From Mycobacterium sp. 141 (GTDB taxonomy: Bacteria; Actinomycetota; Actinomycetes; Mycobacteriales; Mycobacteriaceae), in the NCBI RefSeq assembly GCF_000382405.1, contig NZ_KB908262.1, forward strand, positions 1-64,000: DNA of 64,000 nucleotides, read 5' to 3'. The position numbers were made by a program, and so were the translations under genes. Shown in pieces: positions 52,992-61,197 of this stretch; positions within the stretch are counted from its first letter, which is position 1, and each line of letters opens with the position of its first letter. Below the pieces are notes generated by a model. It was given only the letters and a program-made list of their open reading frames with translations. It ran no database searches and had not been told where the DNA came from.

Positions 52992-54647
52992 ATGGAAGGC
53001 GCCCGTCCAGTACGTGCCCCCCGCGGTACCACCCGGACTGCTCGCAGCTGGTACACAGAAGCCCCGCTGCGCATGCTGATGAACAACCTGGACCCGGAAA
53101 ACGCCGAACGGCCGGACGACCTCGTCGTCTACGGCGGCACCGGACGAGCCGCCCGCAACTGGGCCAGCTTCGACGCCATGGTGCGCACCCTGAAGACCCT
53201 GGCTCCTGACGAGACCATGCTGGTGCAGTCCGGCAAGCCGGTCGGCGTGTTTCAGACCCATGAATGGGCCCCGCGGGTGCTGATCGCCAACTCGAACCTG
53301 GTCGGCGACTGGGCCACCTGGCCCGAATTCCGGCGGTTGGAGCACCTCGGCCTGACCATGTACGGGCAGATGACCGCCGGGTCGTGGATCTACATCGGTA
53401 CCCAGGGGATCGTGCAGGGCACCTACGAAACCTTCGCTGCCGCAGCGGAAAAGCGCTTCGGCGGCACCCTGGCCGGAACCCTGACCCTGACCGGTGGCTG
53501 CGGCGGTATGGGCGGCGCGCAGCCACTGGCGGTGACCCTCAACGGAGGTGCCTGCCTGATCGTCGACGTCGACGAATCCCGGCTGCGTCGGCGCGTCGAA
53601 CACCGCTACCTCGACGAGGTCGCCGACGACCTCGAGGACGCGATCAAGAAGGCCGTGGACGCCCGGACCAACAAGCAAGCCCGGTCGATCGGCCTCGTCG
53701 GGAACGCCGCCACGATCTTCCCCGAGTTGCTCCGCCGCGGTGTGCCGATCGATCTGGTCACCGACCAGACCAGCGCACACGACCCACTGTCGTACCTGCC
53801 GGAGGGCATCGACCTCGAGGACTGGCACGATTACGCGGAAAAGAAACCCGACGAATTCACCGACCGGGCCCGCGAATCCATGGCCAATCAGGTCAAGGCC
53901 ATGGTCGAGTTCCAGGACGGTGGCGCCGAGGTGTTCGACTATGGCAACTCGATCCGTGACGAGGCCCGCCTCGGCGGCTACGACCGGGCTTTCGAATTCC
54001 CCGGATTCGTTCCCGCCTACATCCGCCCGCTGTTCTGCGAGGGAAAGGGCCCGTTCCGCTGGGTCGCGCTGTCGGGTGACCCCGAGGACATCTACACCAC
54101 GGACAACGCCATCATGGACCTGTTCCCCGACGACGACCGCCTGCACAAATGGATGCGCGGCGCGCGTGAGCGCATCGCGTTCCAGGGCTTGCCCGCCCGC
54201 ATCTGTTGGTTGGGTTATGGCGAACGCGACAAGGCCGGCGTGCTGTTCAACGATCTGGTGGCCAGCGGCAAGGTGTCGGCACCGATCGTCATCGGCCGCG
54301 ACCACCTGGACTGCGGCTCGGTGGCCAGCCCCTACCGAGAGACGGAGTCGATGCTCGACGGATCAGACGCGATCGCCGACTGGCCGCTGCTCAACGCCCT
54401 GACCGCCACGTCGTCCGGTGCGGCGTGGGTGTCGATCCACCACGGCGGCGGCGTCGGCATCGGCCGGTCCATCCACGCAGGTCAGGTCGGTGTTGCCGAC
54501 GGGACGGAGCTTGCAGCACAGAAGCTTTCCCGACTGCTGACCAACGACCCAGGCATGGGCATCATCCGCCACGTCGATGCCGGTTATGAGCGGGCCGAGG
54601 AGGTCGCGAAGCAACGCGGCGTCCGGATCCCGATGAAGGAGGGCTAG
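52992..54647 (+). CDS. hutU: Urocanate hydratase
   Basis: The 551-residue protein has the full urocanase pattern: [60 protein letters not shown], the NAD-binding [20 protein letters not shown], and [20 protein letters not shown]. It converts urocanate to imidazolone propionate. It is the first gene of a four-gene operon (hutU, M20 amidohydrolase, hutF, hutI) with overlapping or close junctions. Confidence 0.95.
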   Translation: MEGARPVRAPRGTTRTARSWYTEAPLRMLMNNLDPENAERPDDLVVYGGTGRAARNWASFDAMVRTLKTLAPDETMLVQSGKPVGVFQTHEWAPRVLIANSNLVGDWATWPEFRRLEHLGLTMYGQMTAGSWIYIGTQGIVQGTYETFAAAAEKRFGGTLAGTLTLTGGCGGMGGAQPLAVTLNGGACLIVDVDESRLRRRVEHRYLDEVADDLEDAIKKAVDARTNKQARSIGLVGNAATIFPELLRRGVPIDLVTDQTSAHDPLSYLPEGIDLEDWHDYAEKKPDEFTDRARESMANQVKAMVEFQDGGAEVFDYGNSIRDEARLGGYDRAFEFPGFVPAYIRPLFCEGKGPFRWVALSGDPEDIYTTDNAIMDLFPDDDRLHKWMRGARERIAFQGLPARICWLGYGERDKAGVLFNDLVASGKVSAPIVIGRDHLDCGSVASPYRETESMLDGSDAIADWPLLNALTATSSGAAWVSIHHGGGVGIGRSIHAGQVGVADGTELAAQKLSRLLTNDPGMGIIRHVDAGYERAEEVAKQRGVRIPMKEG

Positions 54648-54697
54648 TGCCCGTACACGAGGAGGACAAGATGGACCCCGCACGCGAGGAGGACAAG

Positions 54698-55918
54698 ATG
54701 GGTCAGCGCAATCTCTCGGAGCGATTCGTATCGCTGTGGGCATCGCTCACGCCGATCGGCCGCGACCCGGGCACCGGCGGTTACCGCCGATTCGCCTGGA
54801 ACGCCGCCGATCACGAGGTGCGCGCATGGTTCATCGATCAGGCCAACCAGCGCGGCCTGTCCTACCGGGAGGACCGCAACGGTAACCAGTGGGCATGGTG
54901 GGGCGAGCCGGGACCGGATGCCGTGGTGACCGGAAGCCACCTCGACAGCGTGCCCGACGGCGGCGCCTATGACGGTCCGCTGGGTGTTGTCTCGGCTTTC
55001 CTGGCGGTCGACGAGCTTCGCGCGCAAGGGGTTGAGCCCGCACGTCCGTTCGCGGTGACCAATTTCGCCGACGAAGAAGGCGCCCGGTTCGGCGTCGCCT
55101 GTATGGGCAGCCGGCTGCTGACCGGCGTGATCGAACCCGACCGGGCCCGCGGGCTGAAGGACGCCGACGGCGTGACGCTGGGCGACGCGATGCGCGCCGC
55201 CGGTGTGAATCCCGACGGGCTGGGCCGTGATGAGCAGGCACTCGAACAAATCGGGGTATTCGTCGAACTTCATGTCGAACAGGGCCGAGCGCTGGTCGAT
55301 ATGGACGCCGCGGTAGGAGTCGCGACCGCCATCTGGCCGCACGGTCGGTGGCGGTTCGAATTCCTCGGCGAGGCAAACCATGCCGGCACCACACGCGTGG
55401 ACGACCGCGTCGACCCCATGTTGCCGTTCGCGAGCAGCGTGCTCGCTGCCCGGGACACGGCCGCGCGCATCGGCGCCCTGGCCACCTTCGGCAAGGTTCT
55501 CGTCATTCCCAACGGCGTCAACGCGATTCCCTCGGCAGTCCACGGCTGGCTGGACGCCCGCGCGGCTGACGACATGGTGCTGGAGAAGTTGGTTTCGGAG
55601 GTCACCGCGGCGGGCGAGGCCGCGGCCGCCGAACACGGCGCCACGTGCACCGTGACGCGCGAGTCGTATTCGCCCGTCGTCGGATTCGATAACGGGCTGC
55701 GAGACCGAATCAGCGCATGGCTCGATGATGCGCCCCAGCTACCGACGGGGGCCGGCCACGACGCCGGGATCCTGTCAGCACACGTCCCGACGGCAATGCT
55801 GTTCGTACGCAACCCAACTGGTGTGAGCCACAGCCCGGCCGAACACGCCTCCGACGAGGACTGCGTCGCCGGAGTAGTGGCGCTGACGAAGGTGTTGCGG
55901 GAATTGGTGAATGGGTGA
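54698..55918 (+). CDS. M20-family amidohydrolase in the hut operon (allantoate amidohydrolase/N-carbamoylase-like)
   Basis: From ATG 54698 the 406-residue zinc hydrolase has GSHLDSVPDGGAYDGPLGVV (metal His/Asp), VTNFADEEGARFGVACMGSR (metal Glu-Glu), LHVEQGRALVDMDAAVGVAT, and TGAGHDAGILSAHVPTAMLF near the C-terminus. The pattern fits the hydantoinase/carbamoylase branch. With HutF making N-formylglutamate, this enzyme may replace HutG as the last step, releasing formate and glutamate; that is inference from context. A tandem copy of its ribosome site and ATG lies 27 bases upstream (54671). Confidence 0.8.
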   Translation: MGQRNLSERFVSLWASLTPIGRDPGTGGYRRFAWNAADHEVRAWFIDQANQRGLSYREDRNGNQWAWWGEPGPDAVVTGSHLDSVPDGGAYDGPLGVVSAFLAVDELRAQGVEPARPFAVTNFADEEGARFGVACMGSRLLTGVIEPDRARGLKDADGVTLGDAMRAAGVNPDGLGRDEQALEQIGVFVELHVEQGRALVDMDAAVGVATAIWPHGRWRFEFLGEANHAGTTRVDDRVDPMLPFASSVLAARDTAARIGALATFGKVLVIPNGVNAIPSAVHGWLDARAADDMVLEKLVSEVTAAGEAAAAEHGATCTVTRESYSPVVGFDNGLRDRISAWLDDAPQLPTGAGHDAGILSAHVPTAMLFVRNPTGVSHSPAEHASDEDCVAGVVALTKVLRELVNG

Positions 55919-55925
55919 GTCGGTG

Positions 55926-57254
55926 ATGCGATATTTCGCCGATTACGCCTGGCTCGGTGGCGACCAGGTCAGCGATCGGGTGCTCATCGAAGTCGACGGC
56001 GAGAGAATCAGTTCGGTGACGGCAGGGCAGGACCGCCCGCCCGACACCACCCATCTGCCGGGCGTGACGCTGCCCGGCCTGGCCAACGCGCACAGCCACG
56101 CGTTTCACCGCGCCCTGCGCGGACGCACCCACCGTGGTGGTGGAACGTTCTGGACCTGGCGCGAAGACATGTACGCCGTGGCCGGCCGGCTGGACCCGGA
56201 CTCGTATCACGCGCTGGCCCGCGCCGTGTACGCCGAGATGGCCCTGGCCGGCATCACCTGCGTCGGCGAATTCCACTACGTACACCACAGCCCGGACGGG
56301 ACGCCCTACTCCGAAGCGAACGCCTTGGGCGAGGCGCTCATCGACGCGGCCGCCGACGCCGGAATCCGGATCACACTGCTCGACACCTGTTATCTGACAG
56401 GTGGTTTCGACATCGATCTGCACGGCCCGCAGGTGCGGTTCACCGATGGCACCGCCGCCGCATGGGCCGACCGCGTCGAGCGGTTGGCCCCCAGCCGCCA
56501 GGCCCGCATCGGCGCCGCAATCCATTCGGTGCGCGCGGTTCCGGCCGATCAACTCGACACCGTCGCCGAATGGGCGCAGAGCCACGGTGCTCCGCTGCAT
56601 TTCCACATGTCCGAACAGCGCGCGGAGAACGAGGCTTGTATGGCTGCACACGGCTGCACCCCGACCCAGCTGTTGGGTGACCACGGTGCCCTGGGGTCGC
56701 TGTCCACGGCGGTGCATGCCACCCACCTCACCGACGACGACATCGCCGCGTTGGCCGGTTCGCACACCTACGTGTGTATGGCGCCGACCACCGAGCGGGA
56801 TCTCGCCGACGGGATCGGCCGGGCACGCGATCTGTCCGATGCCGGTGGGCTTTTGGCTCTCGGCAGTGACAGCAACGCCATCGTGGACCTCTTCGAGGAA
56901 GCCAGGGCCATGGAACTCGACGAGCGGCTGCGCACCGAGTACCGCGGGCACTGGTCGGCGGCGGAGCTGATGCGGGCTGCGACGTCCGACGGGCACGCCT
57001 CGCTGGGTTGGCCCGAGGCGGGCCGGATCCAACCGGGTGCGCTCGCCGACTTCGTCACCGTCACCCTCGACTCCGTGCGGATGGCGGGCGCGGACGCCGC
57101 CACGCTGCTGGAGTCGGTGGTGTTCGCCGCGTCCGCCGCCGATGTGACCGATGTGGTGGTCGGCGGACGCCGCGTGGTCGAGCACCGACAACACGCCCGA
57201 GTCGCGGATATTCCTGCAGCGCTGCATGATTCGATCAGAGCGGTGGTCCGTTGA
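55926..57254 (+). CDS. hutF: Formimidoylglutamate deiminase
   Basis: From ATG 55926 the 442-residue amidohydrolase shows [20 protein letters not shown] (metal His-x-His), [40 protein letters not shown] and [20 protein letters not shown], all typical of HutF. It turns N-formimino-glutamate into N-formylglutamate plus ammonia. Its start is just past the preceding stop and its own stop overlaps the hutI TTG start. HutF instead of HutE/HutG marks the five-step version of histidine breakdown. Confidence 0.92.
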   Translation: MRYFADYAWLGGDQVSDRVLIEVDGERISSVTAGQDRPPDTTHLPGVTLPGLANAHSHAFHRALRGRTHRGGGTFWTWREDMYAVAGRLDPDSYHALARAVYAEMALAGITCVGEFHYVHHSPDGTPYSEANALGEALIDAAADAGIRITLLDTCYLTGGFDIDLHGPQVRFTDGTAAAWADRVERLAPSRQARIGAAIHSVRAVPADQLDTVAEWAQSHGAPLHFHMSEQRAENEACMAAHGCTPTQLLGDHGALGSLSTAVHATHLTDDDIAALAGSHTYVCMAPTTERDLADGIGRARDLSDAGGLLALGSDSNAIVDLFEEARAMELDERLRTEYRGHWSAAELMRAATSDGHASLGWPEAGRIQPGALADFVTVTLDSVRMAGADAATLLESVVFAASAADVTDVVVGGRRVVEHRQHARVADIPAALHDSIRAVVR

Positions 57255-58459
57255 GTAGTCTTCTGATCGACAACATCGGCGCCTTGGTCACCAACGACCC
57301 GACACAGCAGGCCGGCCTGGTCGGCTTGATCGAGGACGCCGCCCTGGTTTTCGACGACGGCGTAGTGGCATGGGTCGGCCCGCGCGGCGCGGCACCGGAT
57401 ACCGACGACCGGGTCGACGCCGACGGCCGGGCCGTCATACCCGGGTTCGTGGACAGCCACAGCCATCTGGTGTTCAGCGGTGACCGCTCGGCCGAGTTCG
57501 CCGCGCGCATGGCCGGAAAGCCCTACAGCGCAGGCGGAATCAACACCACTGTCAACGCCACGCGCGCGGCGAGCACCGCCGAACTGCGGGCCAACGTGGG
57601 GCGCCTGATCGCGGAGTCGCGGCGCTCCGGAACCACCACCAACGAGTGCAAGTCGGGCTATGGACTCACCGTCGAGACCGAGCTGCAGAGTCTGCAGCTC
57701 GCCGCCGAGTTCACCGACGAGGTCACGTTCCTCGGGGCCCATCTGGTGCCGCCCGAATACGCCGACCGTCCCAACGACTACGTGGAATTGGTGTGCACGG
57801 CCATGGTCGACTCCTGTGCGCCCGCCGCAAAATGGATCGACGTGTTCTGCGAGCGTGGCGCGTTCGACGGTGACCAGACCCGGAAGATCCTCACGGCCGG
57901 GGTCGAGCGGGGCCTCATCCCGCGCGTGCACGCCAATCAGCTCGGCCCGGGCCCGGGTGTGCAAATTGCCGTGGAGTTCGATGCCGCCTCAGCCGATCAC
58001 GCCACCTTCCTCGATGACGAGGACATCGCTGCGCTTGCCGCAGGCAACACCGTGGCCACGCTGTTGCCTGCCACCGAATTCGCCACCCGTCAGCCCTATC
58101 CGGATGCCCGGCGGTTGCTCGACGCAGGTGTCACCGTGGCGTTGGCCAGCAACTGCAATCCGGGTTCGGGTTTTACCACCAATATTCCGTTCTGCATCGC
58201 GGTGGCAGTGCGGGACATGAAGATGACGCCTGACGAAGCACTGTGGTCAGCGACCATGGGTGGAGCACGCGCGTTGCGCCGCACCGACGTCGGGCATCTG
58301 GCCGTCGGCGCTCGCGCGGATGCCGTACTGCTGGAAGCGAATTCACACGTACACCTGGCCTACCGGCCCGGCGTGCCATTGATCGAGGCGGTGTGGCGGG
58401 GCGGCGAGCAGGTCGTCGGCAGCGTCGGGAACCGGCACGGTCGGACTGGCAGCGCGTAA
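57251..58459 (+). CDS. hutI: Imidazolonepropionase
   Basis: The 402-residue amidohydrolase has [20 protein letters not shown] with the zinc Hx[61 protein letters not shown] and [19 protein letters not shown]. It opens the imidazolone ring to give N-formimino-glutamate. The TTG start at 57251 overlaps the hutF stop, so translation is probably coupled. It is the last gene of the operon. Confidence 0.93.
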   Translation: MSSLLIDNIGALVTNDPTQQAGLVGLIEDAALVFDDGVVAWVGPRGAAPDTDDRVDADGRAVIPGFVDSHSHLVFSGDRSAEFAARMAGKPYSAGGINTTVNATRAASTAELRANVGRLIAESRRSGTTTNECKSGYGLTVETELQSLQLAAEFTDEVTFLGAHLVPPEYADRPNDYVELVCTAMVDSCAPAAKWIDVFCERGAFDGDQTRKILTAGVERGLIPRVHANQLGPGPGVQIAVEFDAASADHATFLDDEDIAALAAGNTVATLLPATEFATRQPYPDARRLLDAGVTVALASNCNPGSGFTTNIPFCIAVAVRDMKMTPDEALWSATMGGARALRRTDVGHLAVGARADAVLLEANSHVHLAYRPGVPLIEAVWRGGEQVVGSVGNRHGRTGSA

Positions 58460-58502
58460 TCAGGCTCGGACGGCTTCGCTGACGGCGAACAATCGCCGGG
58501 AA

Positions 58503-58523
58503 CATGAGCGTAGTCCACTCAAG
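58503..58523. promoter_or_regulatory. HAIR-like element (HspR operator) upstream of hsp20
   Basis: CATGAGC-N7-ACTCAAG matches the HspR-associated inverted repeat CTTGAGT-N7-ACTCAAG with a perfect right half, five of seven bases in the left half and the exact spacer. A TATAGG box follows two bases after it. The mycobacterial acr2 gene in this genomic position is known to be HspR-controlled. Confidence 0.7.
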
Positions 58524-58536
58524 TTATAGGGGTAGC

Positions 58537-58557
58537 AGACCGGTGCAGTGCCGGTCT
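58537..58557 (+). promoter_or_regulatory. 5' UTR hairpin of hsp20
   Basis: A perfect 7-bp stem (AGACCGG and CCGGTCT) with a 7-base loop begins seven bases after TATAGG, so it would form near the 5' end of the transcript. It is followed by the unpaired ribosome site GAGGAG. It may stabilise the mRNA or act in temperature response. Confidence 0.4.
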
Positions 58558-58578
58558 CCACCGACGAGGAGATTGAAC

Positions 58579-59013
58579 ATGAGCACATTGGCAGTGTGGG
58601 GCCGGCCCGGACATCCGGTCGACAGCTGGGTACGCACCGATACCCTCGCTCCTCGCGTCCGCGGCGAATGGATCAAGGACTTCAGCCCAGCCGCCGAGGT
58701 CAGTAAGGAAGGCGACGACGCGGTGGTGCGGCTGGAGCTGCCCGGAGTCGATGTGGCCAAGGACGTCAACGTCGAGCTCGACCGGGGCCTGCTGGTGATC
58801 CACGGTGAGCGTCGCGACGAGCGTGCCGAGAACACCGAGGGACGCACCGTGAGTGAGGTCCGCTACGGCTCGTTCCGCCGCGCCTTCAAGCTCCCGGCAC
58901 ACGTCACCGATGACGCGATCACCGCGTCCTACGACGCCGGAGTGCTGACCGTCCGGGTGGCCGGGGCCTACACCGGCGCCGAGCCGCGGCGCATCGAGAT
59001 CTCGAGCAACTAG
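58579..59013 (+). CDS. Hsp20/alpha-crystallin small heat-shock protein (Acr2-like)
   Basis: From ATG 58579 (GAGGAG upstream) the 144-residue protein has the alpha-crystallin domain: DFSPAAEVSKEGDDAVVRLE, PGVDVAKDVNVELDRGLLVI, HGERRDERAENTEGRTVSEV, YGSFRRAFKLPAHVTDDAIT, and SYDAGVLTVRVAG. The C-terminal RRIEISS includes the IxI-type motif. It should act as an ATP-independent holdase in the cytosol. Its place, next to an sdh operon and with a HAIR element, matches M. tuberculosis Rv0251c (Acr2). Confidence 0.93.
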   Translation: MSTLAVWGRPGHPVDSWVRTDTLAPRVRGEWIKDFSPAAEVSKEGDDAVVRLELPGVDVAKDVNVELDRGLLVIHGERRDERAENTEGRTVSEVRYGSFRRAFKLPAHVTDDAITASYDAGVLTVRVAGAYTGAEPRRIEISSN

Positions 59014-59023
59014 GAAGACAACG

Positions 59024-59058
59024 AAAGCCGGTGGAAATCAAGCAGTTCCACCGGCTTT
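59024..59058. terminator. Terminator between hsp20 and the convergent ICL-like gene
   Basis: A 12-bp perfect stem (AAAGCCGGTGGA with its complement at 59047-59058) and 11-base loop lie ten bases after the hsp20 stop. The A-run and T-run at the two ends suggest bidirectional action. Confidence 0.8.
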
Positions 59059-59102
59059 ACGCTATCGAGGGATCAGACCTCGCGTGGACAGACAGGGAAC
59101 GT

Positions 59103-59876
59103 TCAGCGCCAGCGGACCAGGATCTCGTTCGCAGTCCCGGTCAGTGCCCGCTGCAGGAACGGTCCGAAGCTGATTCGGCCCACGCCGAGCGGGCCGAATG
59201 ACGCCGGATCGTCGGCCTCCGGTATCGCGATCGCATTGACGGGCAGCGGCAGCTCAGATGTCAACTGTCGCATGGTTTCCGGATCATGACATCCCACCGG
59301 GTACAGGCAGTCGGCACCGGCCTGGGCGGCCAGTTTTAGCCGCGCCACCGCACGTTCTACGCGATCACTCTCCGAACCGTCCTGACGCAAGAACAGATCG
59401 GTGCGGGCGTTGATCACGACATGCACCCCGGCCGCGTCGGCGGCGTTGCGCAGTTCACCGACCAGCGCGGCATGCTCCTCGGGCTCGCGCAGCCGCTTGC
59501 CCTCCTTGTGCACGGTGTCCTCGATGTTCAGCCCGACCGCACCCGCGTCCAGCAGACCGTCGATGAGCCGCCCCGGCGTCTCTCCGTACCCGGACTCGAT
59601 GTCGACCGAGATCGGCACGTCGACCGCACCGCTGATCTGGGCAACCCGCGCGGTCAGATCATCGAACGACATGCCCTCACCGTCGGCTTTCCCGACCGAA
59701 TCGGCCACCGGATGGCTGCCCAGCGTCAACGCCGCGAAGCCCGCATCAACGGCGGTTTTGGCAGACCAGGCATCCCATACCGTGGGCAAAACCACCGGAT
59801 TGCCCGGCCGATGCAACGCCAGCAGAGCCCTCGCGCGGTTCTGCAGAACCTGTTGGGACAGAACTTGTCGGGACAT
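59103..59876 (-). CDS. Isocitrate lyase/PEP mutase-family protein
   Basis: From ATG 59876 (GGGAGG upstream) the 257-residue protein has the PEPM/ICL barrel: PVVLPTVWDAWSAKTAVDAG, VPISVDIESGYGETPGRLID, DAGAVGLNIEDTVHKEGKRL and INARTDLFLRQDGSESDRVE. The metal-binding Asp/Glu residues are present (VDIESG, NIEDT). The Cys of isocitrate lyase (KKCGH) is absent, so it is more like the phosphonomutase/oxaloacetate-decarboxylase branch; the substrate is not known. Confidence 0.88.
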   Translation of the reverse strand: MSRQVLSQQVLQNRARALLALHRPGNPVVLPTVWDAWSAKTAVDAGFAALTLGSHPVADSVGKADGEGMSFDDLTARVAQISGAVDVPISVDIESGYGETPGRLIDGLLDAGAVGLNIEDTVHKEGKRLREPEEHAALVGELRNAADAAGVHVVINARTDLFLRQDGSESDRVERAVARLKLAAQAGADCLYPVGCHDPETMRQLTSELPLPVNAIAIPEADDPASFGPLGVGRISFGPFLQRALTGTANEILVRWR

Positions 59877-59981
59877 GCTCAAACCTCCCACTCAACGTGA
59901 CCCGTGTCACTCTCAACTCATGATGCAGCTAGCACAGTTGTCGTAATGTGATTCATGACACCTTCAGCCCAAGGAGGTCAC

Positions 59982-60269
59982 ATGCCCAACTCCGAATTCG
60001 CCGAACTGCACGACCTCATAGACGAGATGCGTCGTTGCGTCACAACGCTGGCGGCCAAGTACGGCGACTCACCGGCCACGCGTCGCGTGGTCAATGATGC
60101 CGAACGCATCCTGCTCGACATCGACCGACTCGACATCGATGCCGAAGAACTCGAGATGCGCCACGGTGTCACCCGGCTGCGGCAGGACACCGAGAAGATC
60201 GCGATCCCCGACACCCAATACGACAGTGAATTCTGGGGAGACATCAGCGACGGCGGCGTCAGCGGCTAG
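59982..60269 (+). CDS. Conserved hypothetical protein upstream of sdh (Rv0250c-like)
   Basis: ATG 59982 has AAGGAGG four bases upstream. The 95-residue soluble protein is mostly helical: EFAELHDLIDEMRRCVTTLA, YGDSPATRRVVNDAERILLD, IDAEELEMRHGVTRL, then IPDTQYDSEFWGDISD at the C-terminus. It precedes the succinate dehydrogenase genes by 59 bases and matches the small gene at that place in M. tuberculosis, so it is likely in the same transcript. Function is unknown. Confidence 0.8.
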   Translation: MPNSEFAELHDLIDEMRRCVTTLAAKYGDSPATRRVVNDAERILLDIDRLDIDAEELEMRHGVTRLRQDTEKIAIPDTQYDSEFWGDISDGGVSG

Positions 60270-60328
60270 TGGCGACACCACGGGCAGTTGACGCCTCACA
60301 CAACAACTGAACCTGACGAAAGGGAACC

Positions 60329-61159
60329 GTGAGCGCGAACACCGCTGACCGTCGTGCGACCGGGGTCTTCTCCCCCACGCGCGCCCAGATTTCGCAGCGC
60401 ACACTGCGGACCGACCGGTGGTGGCAGGCGCCGCTGCTGACAGATCTCGGCCTGGCGGCGTTCGTCATCTACGCCACCATCCGGGCGTTCTGGGGCAGCG
60501 CTTACTGGGTTCCGCAGTACCACTACCTGACGCCGTTCTACTCGCCGTGCGTGAGCACCGCGTGCGCTCCGGGAGCGAGCCACTTCGGGCACTGGGTCGG
60601 CGCCCTGCCCTGGTTCATCCCGATGGCCTTCATCTCTCTGCCGTTCCTGTTGGCATTCCGGCTGACCTGCTACTACTACCGCAAGGCCTACTACCGGTCG
60701 GTCTGGCAGTCACCGACCGCCTGTGCGGTAGCCGAGCCGCACGCGAAATACACCGGAGAGACCCGCCTTCCGCTGATCGTGCAGAACGCCCACCGGTACT
60801 TCTTCTATGTCGCAGTGCTGATCTCGCTGGTGAACACCTACGACGCAACCGTGGCGTTCCACTCCGAGGCAACCGCCAGCGGTTTCGGATTCGGTCTGGG
60901 CAACCTGATCCTGGTCATCAACGTCATTCTCCTGTGGGTGTACACCGTTTCCTGCCACTCCTGCCGGCACGTCACCGGCGGACGCCTCAAGCACTTCTCC
61001 AAACATCCGGTCCGGTATTGGATCTGGACCCAGGTGTCCAAGCTCAACACCCGGCACATGCAGTTCGCGTGGATCACGCTGGGCACCCTGATGCTCACCG
61101 ACTTCTACATCATGCTGGTCGCCAGTGGAACCATCTCGGACCTGAGATTTGTTGGCTGA
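60329..61159 (+). CDS. Succinate dehydrogenase membrane anchor/cytochrome b subunit (Sdh1 type)
   Basis: The 276-residue membrane protein has five spans. The N-terminal part reads DRWWQAPLLTDLGLAAFVIY, a cysteine-bearing loop is YSPCVSTACAPGASHFGHW, and the spans include YFFYVAVLISLVNTYDATVA, LILVINVILLWVYTVSCHSC and RHMQFAWITLGTLMLTDFYI. It fits Rv0249c, the single large anchor of mycobacterial Sdh1. Histidines in spans are available as heme or quinone-site ligands. sdhA follows after 38 bases. Confidence 0.88.
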   Translation: MSANTADRRATGVFSPTRAQISQRTLRTDRWWQAPLLTDLGLAAFVIYATIRAFWGSAYWVPQYHYLTPFYSPCVSTACAPGASHFGHWVGALPWFIPMAFISLPFLLAFRLTCYYYRKAYYRSVWQSPTACAVAEPHAKYTGETRLPLIVQNAHRYFFYVAVLISLVNTYDATVAFHSEATASGFGFGLGNLILVINVILLWVYTVSCHSCRHVTGGRLKHFSKHPVRYWIWTQVSKLNTRHMQFAWITLGTLMLTDFYIMLVASGTISDLRFVG

Positions 61160-61197
61160 CAATGCAATTCATAATGATCAAAGTAGTGGGGATATAG

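Noticed and set aside
52800..54305. 501-codon minus-strand open frame opposite hutU
   Set aside because: Antisense shadow of a clearly identified urocanate hydratase; low-complexity composition.
55710..57964. Long minus-strand frames opposite hutF and hutI
   Set aside because: Shadows of intact amidohydrolase genes, without motifs or ribosome sites.
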